From: Akkermansia muciniphila
GTDB taxonomy: Bacteria > Verrucomicrobiota > Verrucomicrobiia > Limisphaerales > UBA9464
NCBI GenBank assembly: GCA_945898055.1
Contig: CAMDGV010000003.1
Location: 62,001 to 126,000 of the forward strand
DNA length: 64,000 nucleotides
Direction of reading: 5' to 3'
Shown here: positions 37,111 to 46,968 of the stretch, piece by piece
Numbering within the stretch: position 1 is the stretch's first letter
Layout: each line of letters opens with the position of its first letter
Notes under the pieces: generated by a model
Told to the model about the DNA's origin: nothing
Database searches by the model: none
What the model saw: only the letters and a program-made list of their open reading frames with translations
Program-made: the position numbers and the translations under genes

Positions 37111-37856
37111 GCTATAAACAGTGGAGTGATCCCGCTTAAAGCGACCGCCGCGCCGCCAACAACTGCCCTCTGCTCTCGGTTAATCTCGTCTGCTGCAATC
37201 AGGCCGTCACGAATTCGTATCACTCGTCGTGAATGAAGTGCTACTTCCTCTTCATGAGTTACTACAATGATAGTGTTACCTCGACGCGAAAGTTCTTCAA
37301 ATAAGCCCAATATTTCCACACCCGTCTTAGAATCTAAATTCCCAGTGGGTTCATCTGCGAGGATGATCGACGGTGAATTCACCAAAGCCCGAGCGATGGC
37401 GACCCGTTGGCGTTGTCCGCCGGAGAGTTCATTGGGACGATGGTGCATTCGGTCGCCTAGACCGACATTGGCGAGGGTGGCACGAGCCCGCTCGCGGCGC
37501 TCCTTGGGCGGTAACCCAGCGTAAATGAGCGGCAACTCGACATTGTGCAAAGCATCTGATCGCGCCAACAAGTTGAAGCTCTGAAAGACGAACCCAATTT
37601 CGCGGTTACGAATGTCCGCCAATTCATTGTCGGTCATTCGAGCGACGTTTTCACCATTCAACTCGTAGACCCCTTCGTTCGGTGTATCCAAGCACCCTAA
37701 CAAATTCATTAAGGTCGATTTTCCAGAACCCGATGGCCCCATGATTGCCAAATATTCACCTCGTTCGATGGACAGTGAGACGCCACGCAGCGCATGCACC
37801 GTCTCTGTGCCCATCACATAGTGCCGTGCCAGATTTTCGATGCGAATCAAAGACAT
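37107..37856 (-). CDS. ABC transporter ATP-binding subunit, MacB/LolD type
   Basis: Cytosolic ATPase of 249 residues. Walker A is GPSGSGKST (about 40-48), the Q-loop sits in [22 protein letters not shown] (the LolD/MacB signature), the ABC signature is [15 protein letters not shown], Walker B is [13 protein letters not shown], and the H-loop is VVTHEEEVA. It pairs with the two FtsX-type permeases that follow and with the adaptor gene 45 bp upstream. Confidence 0.94.
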   Translation of the reverse strand: MSLIRIENLARHYVMGTETVHALRGVSLSIERGEYLAIMGPSGSGKSTLMNLLGCLDTPNEGVYELNGENVARMTDNELADIRNREIGFVFQSFNLLARSDALHNVELPLIYAGLPPKERRERARATLANVGLGDRMHHRPNELSGGQRQRVAIARALVNSPSIILADEPTGNLDSKTGVEILGLFEELSRRGNTIIVVTHEEEVALHSRRVIRIRDGLIAADEINREQRAVVGGAAVALSGITPLFIA

Positions 37857-37901
37857 TGGGTCGGGGCGAGTTAGGAATTGAAGAAAACCAAAAACATCCG
37901 C

Positions 37902-39164
37902 TCAGGATTTTGCAGGCTCTTTCTTCTTGTCCTCCAGCACTACCGGTTTTTCATCCTCTAGCTCTTTCGAAATCGCTTTGAAGCTTCCAGTGATGACTTC
38001 CTCCCCTTCGGTGAGGCCTTCGATGATCTCATAAAAGGCGTCGTCACTGATCCCCCGCTTCACCACCACCATTTTGGCTGTGTCGCGCGTCTTTAGAAAA
38101 ACCACCTCAACTGGCTTGCTTCCGTCTCGTACCTTTTTCCCCGCTAAAAACTCGACCTGATCCTTATCCTTTGCCGCGTCGCCCTTCGTCTTCTCCATCG
38201 GTTGCTCAGATCCTTTCGGAAACCGAGTGGTCACAGACTGAATCGGCACCGTCACAACATTCGTTCGATAGCGAGTCTCGACCTCCGCCGTAACGCTCAT
38301 TCCGGGAAGGAAAAGGCCTTTGTCCATCATACGAATGCGGACTTCAAACTTGGTTGACTCTTGCTGAGAACCCGCCGATGAGGTCTTGGCTGACTTCGCG
38401 ACTTGAGTGACCAAACCCTCAAACTTGCGATCTTTAAACGAATCCACATCCAACAGGGTTTTAAAGCTAGGCTGAATAAGAATCACGTCCATTTCCCCAA
38501 CCTCGATGCGTGCTTCCATCTCGGCCAAATCAGCCACGGTCATGATTTCTGTGCCAGCCATCATACCGGTACCCGACACCCGCTCGCCGAGTTCGGAATT
38601 CAACTTGGAAATCGTGCCGTCGATCGGGCTGTAAATGGTCGTCTTCAAGAGGTCGTCCTCGGCCCGCTTTAGGCCCGCCCGTCCCATCTCGACCCGCTGA
38701 CCTGCGGCAATCACGTTCGCTTTGGAGATTTCGCTGGAAGTCCGAACGTCTTCAAACAGAGAATCGCTAACCAATTTTTTACTAAAAAGCTCGTAGCTAC
38801 GTTTGAGTTCCGCTTCTGCCTTACGAGCATTTGCCTCCGCAGTGAGTAGGTCGGCTTGCGAAGAACCTAAACTCGCCTTTTGACTCCGCAGAGTCGCCAC
38901 ATAGACGTCGGGGCGAACTTTCACCAGCAGATCCCCCTTCTTCACCCTTTGGCCTTCTTTAACCGGCAGTTCAATGATCTCTCCCGCCACTTCGGAACTG
39001 ATCTTCACTTGCACTACCGGTTGTAGCTTGCCACTCCCTGTGATTGTTTCGATCAGATTCCGTCGCAGCACTTTCTCCGTGGTAACAGTCACCGGTTTAT
39101 TGCGATTGCAACCGCTTAAAACCACCAGCGTCGCCATTAGTCTGAAAGTTGAAGAAAAATACAT
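37902..39164 (-). CDS. MacA-like periplasmic adaptor lipoprotein
   Basis: RND/MacA-type membrane-fusion protein, about 420 residues from the ATG at 39164 (a TTG nine bases earlier is also open). The lipobox LVVLSGC anchors it to the membrane. Lipoyl halves VSSEVAGEII-like (KISSEVAGEIIELPVKEGQRVKKGDLL) and TIYSPIDGTISKLNSELGERV flank a coiled-coil hairpin (about 95-170). Beta-barrel and membrane-proximal domains follow. A charged insert (about 325-350, KTKGDAAKDKDQVEF) and a Lys/Glu-rich tail are unusual. First gene of the MacAB-like operon; no TolC homologue is nearby, so the outer-membrane partner must be elsewhere. Confidence 0.9.
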   Translation of the reverse strand: MYFSSTFRLMATLVVLSGCNRNKPVTVTTEKVLRRNLIETITGSGKLQPVVQVKISSEVAGEIIELPVKEGQRVKKGDLLVKVRPDVYVATLRSQKASLGSSQADLLTAEANARKAEAELKRSYELFSKKLVSDSLFEDVRTSSEISKANVIAAGQRVEMGRAGLKRAEDDLLKTTIYSPIDGTISKLNSELGERVSGTGMMAGTEIMTVADLAEMEARIEVGEMDVILIQPSFKTLLDVDSFKDRKFEGLVTQVAKSAKTSSAGSQQESTKFEVRIRMMDKGLFLPGMSVTAEVETRYRTNVVTVPIQSVTTRFPKGSEQPMEKTKGDAAKDKDQVEFLAGKKVRDGSKPVEVVFLKTRDTAKMVVVKRGISDDAFYEIIEGLTEGEEVITGSFKAISKELEDEKPVVLEDKKKEPAKS

Positions 39165-39320
39165 AAGCACCAAGTGGAAACTCCCGCTGTATCCGAATCG
39201 CTCGGATTAAATCATCAATGGGACCGACCGGTCCTCGAAGAGTATTACTCTCAGAAAAAGCTAATGATCTTTTGCCATTCCTAAAAATCCATCGGACCCG
39301 AAACCGTCTAGATCGTTTGA

Positions 39321-39479
39321 TCAGTGAGTTAAGCAACCGAATTTAACAAAAAGACCAATAAAAACAGCCGAAGCCGCCAAGAGCAAAACAGCAGAGCCTT
39401 TGGTGGCAGCGAGAGCGATACCGGCGGCAATTAGACCCCCCAGAACAATAAAAACGAGAAGCGGAACAAGAAACTTCAT
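39321..39479 (-). CDS. 52-residue membrane protein, unknown function
   Basis: Small protein starting MKFLVPLLVF with two hydrophobic helices (about 3-23 and 26-44) and the C-terminus FVKFGCLTH containing one cysteine. I choose the ATG at 39479 over upstream starts because the sequence before it is polar and irregular. It lies alone 157 bp upstream of the MacA-like start on the same strand. Possibly conserved in related bacteria, but I cannot verify that. Confidence 0.5.
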   Translation of the reverse strand: MKFLVPLLVFIVLGGLIAAGIALAATKGSAVLLLAASAVFIGLFVKFGCLTH

Positions 39480-39694
39480 TTCGACGCGGAATCTAAGGCA
39501 AACTAACACTAACTCAAGAGGAGACTAACGCAGATCGCGATCTTTCAGTGGCGCCCTTCGCCTATCACGCACCTTAATTCAGCGATAAGCCCACTCGATC
39601 GCTACTTCTCCTCAGGCTTGCTCAAAATCGAACCGACGGATTTAATAGCATCCCGCTGAGGAAAGTTCACATCGGGGAGAAAACGGTCCGATCG

Positions 39695-40819
39695 ATGCGC
39701 CTTCTACACGTTAATCCAGGAAATCTCTTCGGTGGCGTCGAGAGCATGATTCTCACGATGGCCGCTCATTCTAGCGCAGATTCGGGTTTGGATTCTCATT
39801 TCGCCTACTGCTTTGAGGGAACCTTTGCCACGCAATTAAAGGCCTTAGGTGTGACAACCCATCTCTTAGGTGAGGTGCGGGGTCGTTATCCTTGGACCGT
39901 CTTGATGGCTCGCTTCCGCTTGGCTCGACTGCTCCGATCGCAGAGGTTTGACGCGATTATTTGTCATGCGGCCTGGAGCGTGGCGGTCTTTGGTCGGACC
40001 CTCCGAGCGGCACACTGCCCTCTCGTTCTTTGGTTGCATGACCCACCTCAAGCGAGGTTACACCGACTGGAACGGTGGGCGCAGCTGGTCCGGCCCGATT
40101 TCGCTTTTTGCAATAGTCGATATACCCAGTCTCTCTTACCTAGGCTCTACAATTCCCTTCCATCAAAGGTGATCTATTGCCCGGTTGCGGCTCCTACCCT
40201 TCCTCGAGAAAGTACCTGTAGATCAAGGGTCCGCCGCTCTTTTGAGACCGCCGACAACGCCTTTGTTATTCTTCAAGCGGGACGCTGGGAGCCGATCAAA
40301 GGTCATGCAGTCTTAGTCCGCGCATTGGAGAAACTAAAGGCAGATCCCAGATGGGTTTGTTGGAGCGTCGGAGGTACTCAACGTCCACACGAAATCCGAT
40401 ACCGCGAGTCGATTGTCAGTCTAGCTCATGAAATGGGCGTTGGATCTCGGATCCGGTTCCTAGGATGGCAACCGTCGATGACCCCTCTGTTTCAGTCCGC
40501 CGATCTTTTCTGCCAACCCAATTCTGGCATCGAACCATTTGGGATCACTTTTATTGAAGCGTTGTATGCTGGACTGCCGGTTATTGGAACCAATTTAGGT
40601 GGCCCTGCCGAAATTGTGACGCCGAACTGCGGTGATCTTCTTGAACCTAACCATCCGGGGGACCTCGCGGAATGTATTCTCAACTGGATGGACAGCCAAA
40701 AAAAACGGTTGCTAGTCCGCGAATCTGGGCCTCAACGCGCTCACCAACTCTGCGATCCCACTGCTCGGATGCAGGAGATGCACACCACCCTAGTTGGGTG
40801 GTTGAAGGCTCAGGATTAA
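39695..40819 (+). CDS. GT4-family glycosyltransferase
   Basis: Retaining glycosyltransferase with GT-B fold, 374 residues, full length. The N-terminal acceptor domain opens with LLHVNPGNLFGGVESMIL (glycine-rich loop). The C-terminal donor domain has the GT4 signature VILQAGRWEPIKGHAVLVRAL, RIRFLGWQPSM and the E-x7-E motif in PFGITFIEALYAGLPVIGTN (about 285-305), which binds the nucleotide-sugar. Followed by a second GT4 gene 96 bp later, so both may act in one glycan or lipopolysaccharide pathway. Substrates unknown. Confidence 0.9.
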   Translation: MRLLHVNPGNLFGGVESMILTMAAHSSADSGLDSHFAYCFEGTFATQLKALGVTTHLLGEVRGRYPWTVLMARFRLARLLRSQRFDAIICHAAWSVAVFGRTLRAAHCPLVLWLHDPPQARLHRLERWAQLVRPDFAFCNSRYTQSLLPRLYNSLPSKVIYCPVAAPTLPRESTCRSRVRRSFETADNAFVILQAGRWEPIKGHAVLVRALEKLKADPRWVCWSVGGTQRPHEIRYRESIVSLAHEMGVGSRIRFLGWQPSMTPLFQSADLFCQPNSGIEPFGITFIEALYAGLPVIGTNLGGPAEIVTPNCGDLLEPNHPGDLAECILNWMDSQKKRLLVRESGPQRAHQLCDPTARMQEMHTTLVGWLKAQD

Positions 40820-40915
40820 GGCTTTGCCCCCCTCTGAATCGCCCTCTATCCATAGGGCCATGACACCGAAAGGCTTTGCTAGCAGTTGCACTCCGTCGTA
40901 AGACGGCTTCTTCCT

Positions 40916-42106
40916 ATGCGGTTCATTTTCCTCACTCTCGGCTATACCCCGGACCTCGATGGGGGTGGATTTCGCTATGCGACGGAGGTGGCTGAATTAC
41001 TGGCCTCTCGCGGCCACGAGGTTCACGCCCTCTTTCCGAATCCAACGGACGCTGCCCCAACCTATGAACGGAGATCAGACGTGGAACTGTATCGAGTTTC
41101 GCGCAAGGGAACCGGTTTTCTTACCCGTTGGAATTCCGCAAACAGAGAAGCACGAAAAGTGGTTGAGACACTCCTTCTCAACCGCACTCCGACCCTTCTA
41201 TTTTTGCACCATGCCTACTTGGGCACCGCCCTCAAGGGGTTGCCTTACGTCATGATCTTGCAAGGACCTTGGGCTTTCGAACATCGCTTCGCACAACTTG
41301 GGAAGGCCAAGGGATTGATCCGCAGGAGGGTGGACTCGATCATCTGTGCGGTGATGCACCGCGTCGAATATCGAGCGGTCAGTCGTGCGCGCCGTCTTCT
41401 TGTGGCCAGCGAGTACTCGAAAAAACAACTCCCGCTCTGGCATCCGGGTCCACAGGGTTACGACCGGATTGAAGTCGTTGGTGGTGGTGCCGATTTCAAT
41501 CGGTTTTACCCTGTAAAAAACCGACAGAGCCTCCGGCACGAACAGGGGTTGGCTGAGGGCTCCTTCCTTTTTCTTGCTGTCCGTCGTCTCGATCCGCGTA
41601 TGGGCCTGACCCATTTAGTGGAGGCCTTTATCCAAATCGCAAAACGATATCCGCAGGCTCAGTTAGCGATCGCTGGAAAAGGGAGCCAACGAGAGGCTCT
41701 CCAAGCCAGCATCGATGCATCGGGATTGGGGTCTCGGATTCGGTTACTTGGTTTTGTGAGCGAAGAAGTTCTGCCCCGACTTTATGCCTCAGCCGACTGC
41801 GTCCTAATGCCTTCGCTCGATTTAGAAGGCTTTGGATTGTCAACGGCTGAAGCCCTCGCCAGTGGGACGCCTGTCCTCGCTTCCCGCTCGGGTGCCAACC
41901 CGGAATTAGTGGAACCTCTGGGCAAATCTCTCCTCTTTAATCCAGCCGATACCGAATCATTACGCTCAGCTTTACAGGGCGTTCTGGATGGGTCACTGCC
42001 CTTGCCAAGCCGTCAACGGTGTGCTGAATACGCACGGATTGCCTTTCGATGGGATCGTCCTTCCAACGCAATCGAACAGGCTTGGAACGATCACGCTCTC
42101 CGCTAA
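40916..42106 (+). CDS. GT4-family glycosyltransferase
   Basis: Second GT-B glycosyltransferase, 396 residues from the ATG at 40916, which puts MRFIFLTLGYTPDLDGGGFRYA (first strand and glycine loop) at the N-terminus; the ten upstream codons are not family-like. The donor domain includes FLFLAVRRLDPRMGLTHLVEAF, LAIAGKGSQ, IRLLGFVSEEVLPRLYASAD and the E-x7-E motif in GFGLSTAEALASGTPVLAS. Same strand as the preceding GT4 gene. Confidence 0.9.
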   Translation: MRFIFLTLGYTPDLDGGGFRYATEVAELLASRGHEVHALFPNPTDAAPTYERRSDVELYRVSRKGTGFLTRWNSANREARKVVETLLLNRTPTLLFLHHAYLGTALKGLPYVMILQGPWAFEHRFAQLGKAKGLIRRRVDSIICAVMHRVEYRAVSRARRLLVASEYSKKQLPLWHPGPQGYDRIEVVGGGADFNRFYPVKNRQSLRHEQGLAEGSFLFLAVRRLDPRMGLTHLVEAFIQIAKRYPQAQLAIAGKGSQREALQASIDASGLGSRIRLLGFVSEEVLPRLYASADCVLMPSLDLEGFGLSTAEALASGTPVLASRSGANPELVEPLGKSLLFNPADTESLRSALQGVLDGSLPLPSRQRCAEYARIAFRWDRPSNAIEQAWNDHALR

Positions 42107-42206
42107 TTCCAATTAAATTTAGACTTATTTCCTCAAATTAAAAGGGAGGTCGAAGCCTAAATACGAAGAGAGAATCGGAGTCCGTCATCGAACGACACTT
42201 CCGTCT

Positions 42207-43676
42207 CTAGGCTAAAATCTCGCGGATAATAGTGCCTTCGACATTGGTCAACCGCCTTTGAACCCCATTGTGCTCAAAGGTCAGTTGTTCGTGGTCGAGA
42301 CCGAGCAGATGGAGAAGTGTTGCGTTAAAATCATAGAGCGAATGGATTTCGTGAATCGCCCGCTGTCCCAAGGGATCCGTCGCACCATGGCTGACGCCTG
42401 GCTTCACGCCGGCTCCGGTCATCCAACAAGTGAAGCCGTCCGGATTATGGTCTCGTCCTTGGGCACCCTTTTGAAAAAATGGCATCCGCCCGAACTCGGT
42501 GCACCAAACCACAAGTGTGTCCTCCAAAAGCCCTCGCTGTCGTAAGTCACGAATGAGAGCGGCTGCGGGTTGGTCAAAAATTGCAGCATGACGATCGTAC
42601 TGCTCCCGCAACTTGTTGTGACCATCCCAATTTAATTCGCCACCACTGGCGTAAGCCCCATTAAAAAGTTGAACAAAGCGAACCCCTTTCTCGATCAATC
42701 GACGGGCTAAAATACAGTTTTTAGCAAAGCTCGCTTTAAGAGGATTGAAGGTATCGTCGGCCCCATAACTACGGAGGAGATGTGCTGGTTCAGTTGAGAT
42801 ATCGCTCAATTCTGGTACACTCAGCTGCATTCGCGCTGCTAATTCATAGCTAGCAATCCGAGCGGCCAATCGACCATCCCCGGGATGCGCTTCCAAATGC
42901 CTCTCATTCATCCGTCGCAACAGATCGCGGGCCGCTTGGTCTGACTTAGCCGAAACCCCAGTTGCGGTTAAATGACGGATGGGATCCTTCACACTGAAAG
43001 GCGTCCCTTGGAAAGCCGCTGGAAGAAATCCGGGCCCCCAATTATTTGATCCATTCTGAGGAACTCCACGCGGATCGAGGATGGAAACGAAGGCAGGCAG
43101 ATTCTGACTTTCGCTCCCCAACGCATAACTAATCCAAGAACCGAGACTTGGGAAACCATCCAGCACAAATCCGGTCGAGAGGAAATTTTCGGCGGGTCCG
43201 TGGGTATTGCTTTTACTGGTTAGCGAATGGATAAAAGCGATGTCGTCGGTTAAAGTACCCAAATGCGGCAAAAGGTCAGAAACCATTTTTCCAGTCTGAC
43301 CTTTGGGCCGAAAAGTGTATTGAGGGCGCGCTAAATTACCGGCCGGCCCTTGAAAAGTGACGGCCGGCCCGCCCGGCAAAGGTTGACCATCATAACGGAT
43401 GAGCTCCGGTTTATAATCCCACGTTTCCAACTGACTCACTGCACCGGCACAGAAGAGAACAAGAACGTTCTTGGCCCGGGCGGTTCGGTGAGGAAGCCGG
43501 GGGGCATAAGGTCGCGACAAGTCGATGGCCGGTGAAGCCGCCGCAAGCAATCTCTCGGCCCCCAACAGTTGAGTCAAAGCCACCGATCCCAATGCGGTGG
43601 CTGAGTTTGAAAGAAAGGAGCGTCTATCCAAAAGGGCACGCCCTGCTGGGCTGAGGCAGTGAGTAAGGGAACTCAT
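42207..43676 (-). CDS. DUF1501 protein (TAT-exported, sulfatase-like fold)
   Basis: Protein of 489 residues. The N-terminus has a Tat-like signal ([22 protein letters not shown], Arg18-Arg19 region). The body carries DUF1501 landmarks: [73 protein letters not shown] and [31 protein letters not shown]. The fold is related to alkaline phosphatase/sulfatase, but no activity is established. Normally these genes follow a DUF1549-DUF1553 partner. Here the only such partner is 23 kb away, so this copy is an orphan in the window. Confidence 0.92.
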   Translation of the reverse strand: MSSLTHCLSPAGRALLDRRSFLSNSATALGSVALTQLLGAERLLAAASPAIDLSRPYAPRLPHRTARAKNVLVLFCAGAVSQLETWDYKPELIRYDGQPLPGGPAVTFQGPAGNLARPQYTFRPKGQTGKMVSDLLPHLGTLTDDIAFIHSLTSKSNTHGPAENFLSTGFVLDGFPSLGSWISYALGSESQNLPAFVSILDPRGVPQNGSNNWGPGFLPAAFQGTPFSVKDPIRHLTATGVSAKSDQAARDLLRRMNERHLEAHPGDGRLAARIASYELAARMQLSVPELSDISTEPAHLLRSYGADDTFNPLKASFAKNCILARRLIEKGVRFVQLFNGAYASGGELNWDGHNKLREQYDRHAAIFDQPAAALIRDLRQRGLLEDTLVVWCTEFGRMPFFQKGAQGRDHNPDGFTCWMTGAGVKPGVSHGATDPLGQRAIHEIHSLYDFNATLLHLLGLDHEQLTFEHNGVQRRLTNVEGTIIREILA

Positions 43677-43945
43677 TGATTGGAAAACTAGAATCTCGAT
43701 CGTCCAGAATTAACGCAAACAGTCGAGATTGATTGTCAAAGTACTGCGACTTAGCTCGACGCCGATGGCTTCGAAGCGAGCAAAAGGCGAATGCTTTCAG
43801 CAAAGCGCACCACAGAAGCCGAAAACGGGGTTATCGAGACGGATTAAGACGGGGAGGAATGAGAGAGCGTTTTTATGAGGAGGGACCGGTCTTAAAATGA
43901 GTCTTCGGCGGCCGCGGCGACCTCTCATTCCGTCGATTCCTATGT

Positions 43946-45022
43946 TTAGCCACCGATACAACTCATACTACGAGCCGGTTGTTTGAAATCTGCATGGCCA
44001 ATTCGATGGCCTGCCTCCTTCTGCCGGACTCGATCTGCCAGGGTTTCTGCAAGGTCTTGATCCGTGCCGCCTCCGCGCAGGAGAGGCTTGAGATCATGTT
44101 CATCATGGCTGAATAAACAGGTCCGAAGTTTGCCGTCGGCGGTGAGCCTAAGTCGGTTGCAATGACCGCAGAAAGGCTCACTCACCGGCGCAATAATCCC
44201 AATTTCGCCGCCCCCTTCGCCAAAAGTCCAGCGACGTGCCGTTTCAGATGGGTTAGCCGAGGGATCGATCGCGGTTAAATCAAAGTCGCGGTGCAGCATT
44301 TCCAGGATTTCGCGCCCTTTGACCACGAGATCCTTTTGCCACGAACGACTGGAATCCAAAGGCATGAACTCAATAAATCTCAGACTCAATGATTCCGTTC
44401 TGGCAAAGGCGGCTAGGGCTGGGATCTCGTGGTCGTTAATGCCTCGGATGATGACCGCGTTTACTTTCACGGGACTAAATCCTAACTCCCTCGCTAATCG
44501 GAGGCCTGACAGAACCTGATCTAGACCATCGCGTCCGGTCATTTTTCGAAAGTTTTCGCGATCGAGCGAATCCATACTGAAGCTGACCCTGTGGAGTCCA
44601 GCTTGGCGCAGAGCGACCGCCTTGGATTGAAAGAGGGCTCCGTTGGTGGTCATGGCCACATCGCTAATCCCTGGAATGCGGGTCAGGGCGCCGACCAAAG
44701 TTTCTACTCCTTGACGCAGAAGCGGTTCACCACCGGTGACCCGCACCTTGTTGATCCCGAGACCAGCGGCCACGCGCACAACCCGAGTTATTTCCTCGTA
44801 AGTCAGCAGCTCAGACTTCGGTTTCCATTCCCTATGAATCGCCGTAGCTTTGATAGGAATCGGATTTTTGATCGGATCGAAACGCGTGCGATAAAAATTG
44901 GCAGCCTCTTCGGTTTCTGGAAGGCAGTAAAGACAGCGAAAATTGCAACGGTCGGTGATGCTGACTCGAAGATCTCGCATGATTCGACCATGAGAATCTC
45001 GTAATTCCAAGTTAGCGGTCAC
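43946..45022 (-). CDS. moaA: GTP 3',8-cyclase (molybdenum cofactor biosynthesis)
   Basis: Radical SAM enzyme making the first molybdopterin intermediate from GTP. The 358-residue protein has the N-terminal cluster cysteines Cys26, Cys30, Cys33 (CNFRCLYC), the SAM-binding VRVTGGEPLLR, the C-terminal cluster motif CGHCNRLRLTADGKLRTCLF and the terminal Gly-Gly (MSCIGG). Start is GTG. Between CLYC and ELLTYEEI there are about 20 more residues than in E. coli or S. aureus MoaA. No other moa/moe gene is adjacent. The product could serve the molybdopterin oxidoreductase at 56 kb. Confidence 0.95.
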   Translation of the reverse strand: MTANLELRDSHGRIMRDLRVSITDRCNFRCLYCLPETEEAANFYRTRFDPIKNPIPIKATAIHREWKPKSELLTYEEITRVVRVAAGLGINKVRVTGGEPLLRQGVETLVGALTRIPGISDVAMTTNGALFQSKAVALRQAGLHRVSFSMDSLDRENFRKMTGRDGLDQVLSGLRLARELGFSPVKVNAVIIRGINDHEIPALAAFARTESLSLRFIEFMPLDSSRSWQKDLVVKGREILEMLHRDFDLTAIDPSANPSETARRWTFGEGGGEIGIIAPVSEPFCGHCNRLRLTADGKLRTCLFSHDEHDLKPLLRGGGTDQDLAETLADRVRQKEAGHRIGHADFKQPARSMSCIGG

Positions 45023-45072
45023 CCATTTCCCTCTTTAACGATCATGGCCTCTCCTCAATCCGACAGGGAGCA

Positions 45073-45846
45073 TCATTTCGGTGACGGTGCCGGAGGCCGG
45101 CTGGTTTTAGAGGAACCATCCACCCCGATTTCGACATTCAAGGGGAAGGCATTGGTCGCAGAGTTTTTTGGAGCGACTGGTTTGACCCCTTCATTTAGGA
45201 TTTGCGCCCCTTTCTTCTCGAATCCGTAAAGTCCGCGACGAATAAAATCAAGGCGCTTAGCAATGTTGAGTTCTTCTTTCAGTTTGCGGACCTGATCACG
45301 AAGGACCATCAGGTCATTAAATTTCTTTTCTAGCTCTGTCTTTTCAGCCACGAGGCGCCTGAGTTCTTTTTTTAGGACGTCGCGGTCGCCTTCACTGTTG
45401 GAAAGTTTCCGTTCGGTTTCCATGATGAGGGATTCCAGCGAACCGATTTGGCCGTTTAATTCCACCATTTTTTTGGTGAGACTATCCTTTTCGCCCTCCA
45501 AGTTAGTGATGTGTTTATCGCGTTTTTCGATTTCGGCCCGTGCTTTCCCCGCTTCATTTCTCGCCGCATTTTCGGTCTTGGTTAGGGTGGCTGAGACAGA
45601 AGTCCATTTATTGGAGAAGGTGGTTAGATCTTCGGCTCGTTGAACCAGATTGGTTTCAAGATTAGCATTTACTCGGAGTTGTTCGGCCAATTTGGCGGTC
45701 GTCTCGACGATTTCTTTAGATAAATCATCCCTTTTGGCCTCAAGACTGATCCGTTTCGACTCGGCGTCAGTGTAGGAATAATACCAACCGATTCCAACAC
45801 CCACACAGGTGAGGCTCAACAGGACTGCTGCAATGTTAGCTTTCAT
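45073..45846 (-). CDS. membrane-anchored coiled-coil protein
   Basis: Protein of 257 residues: one N-terminal membrane helix (about 5-24, AAVLLSLTCVGVGIGWYYS), then an almost continuous coiled coil (about 28-200; heptads rich in Lys/Glu/Leu such as KRDDLSKEIVETTAKLAEQL). The tail is Pro/Ser-rich (SKTSRPPAPSPK). No enzymatic motif. It lies 50 bp before moaA on the same strand, but the link is probably incidental. Likely a structural or scaffolding envelope protein. Confidence 0.75.
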   Translation of the reverse strand: MKANIAAVLLSLTCVGVGIGWYYSYTDAESKRISLEAKRDDLSKEIVETTAKLAEQLRVNANLETNLVQRAEDLTTFSNKWTSVSATLTKTENAARNEAGKARAEIEKRDKHITNLEGEKDSLTKKMVELNGQIGSLESLIMETERKLSNSEGDRDVLKKELRRLVAEKTELEKKFNDLMVLRDQVRKLKEELNIAKRLDFIRRGLYGFEKKGAQILNEGVKPVAPKNSATNAFPLNVEIGVDGSSKTSRPPAPSPK

Positions 45847-45970
45847 GGATATAGTAGATTGGAGTTAAAGCGAACTTCACTTAACCCGCTGGACAGAGTA
45901 GTAACGTGTCTCGGTATTCAATCAAGGACCGTGTCTTGCTTCAAAACATAATGACTTTACCGTGACGCCT

Positions 45971-46648
45971 ATGTTGATCCCAGACCGTGTGGGGGTGATG
46001 ATCTTGGGGGAGGCGACTTTGTTCCCCCAAGCCATGCTCCCTTTGTTCATTTTCGAGCCGCGCTACCGAGCGATGCTCAGTGACTCGCTGGAGTCGCATC
46101 GATTGTTTTGTTTGGCAGTGCAACGGGTAGAATCTGCAAGGGAATCGCCGTGTCGCGTCGCAACCCTCGGGATGGTCCGAGCTTGTGTTCGGACCGAAGC
46201 TGGAACCTCAAATCTCGTCTTACAGGGGATTGTTCGGGTCCGTTTGGGGAAGATTGTCCAGACCCTACCTTATCGGAAGCATTTGATCACACCGCTTCCT
46301 TTGACAAAAGTCCCAGACTATCTCTTAAAATTACAAGTTAAACGAATCCTGAAGCTGGTCGGAGCACGGTTGCGTCAGGAACAACCCGTTCCCTTAGAAT
46401 TAATTTATCAACTTGCGTCAGGGCGATCCCATGAAGGGGTTGTGACCGTGGCCGATTGTGTCCGAGAGTTAGGCCGGATGGATAATCCGGGGCATTTTGC
46501 TGATTTGGTTGCTAACTTGCTTTTACCCGGTTCGCTGACCCGAAAATTAATTTTACAGGCCACAGATGAGGAAGAGAGATTAACTCATCTCGAGGTTTTC
46601 TTGCGCGAGGAAGTGAAACGCGGCGATCAAGGAAGTAACGCGCCATGA
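45971..46648 (+). CDS. LON N-terminal (substrate-binding) domain protein
   Basis: Stand-alone LON-SB/PUA-like domain protein of 225 residues. The opening MILGEATLFPQAMLPLFIFEPRYRAML is the classical N-terminal motif of Lon proteases, and LVLQGIVRVRLG follows. No AAA ATPase or protease domain is present, so it is not Lon itself. The ATG at 45971 is preferred to a GTG nine bases upstream. Its stop overlaps the next gene's start by four bases, so it is coupled to the DUF1844 gene and perhaps to two ABC-2 permeases. Confidence 0.88.
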   Translation: MLIPDRVGVMILGEATLFPQAMLPLFIFEPRYRAMLSDSLESHRLFCLAVQRVESARESPCRVATLGMVRACVRTEAGTSNLVLQGIVRVRLGKIVQTLPYRKHLITPLPLTKVPDYLLKLQVKRILKLVGARLRQEQPVPLELIYQLASGRSHEGVVTVADCVRELGRMDNPGHFADLVANLLLPGSLTRKLILQATDEEERLTHLEVFLREEVKRGDQGSNAP

Positions 46649-46965
46649 CTCCGCCGCCGACCCAAGGTTCCGTCGACGATACCGATAAATCCGCGATACA
46701 GGCTGCTTTGTTTGAGCAATTGGTTTCAGGCCATGGCCAGATGGCGCTGACCTTTCTCAGTAAACTTCCCGACCCCCATACTGGAGAAGCCGCCGAACCA
46801 GATTTGACCGCTGCCAAGATTTTCATCGATCAATTAGACATGCTGCAGGTGAAGACGCGTGGTCATTTAGGGGCATCAGAAATTCATTTGCTGGACAGGA
46901 CTTTATCGACCGTGCATGGAGCCTTTTTGGAGTGTGCAAAAGCCTTGAATTCTCAAGCAACTTAG
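46645..46965 (+). CDS. DUF1844 protein
   Basis: Cytosolic helical protein of 106 residues; LFEQLVSGHGQMALTFLSKLPDPHTGE and LTAAKIFIDQLDMLQVKTRGHL fit DUF1844, a small family of unknown function found in many bacteria. It overlaps the LON-domain gene by four bases and is followed after 3 bp by a permease gene starting with GTG. Confidence 0.82.
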   Translation: MTPPPTQGSVDDTDKSAIQAALFEQLVSGHGQMALTFLSKLPDPHTGEAAEPDLTAAKIFIDQLDMLQVKTRGHLGASEIHLLDRTLSTVHGAFLECAKALNSQAT

Positions 46966-46968
46966 ACT

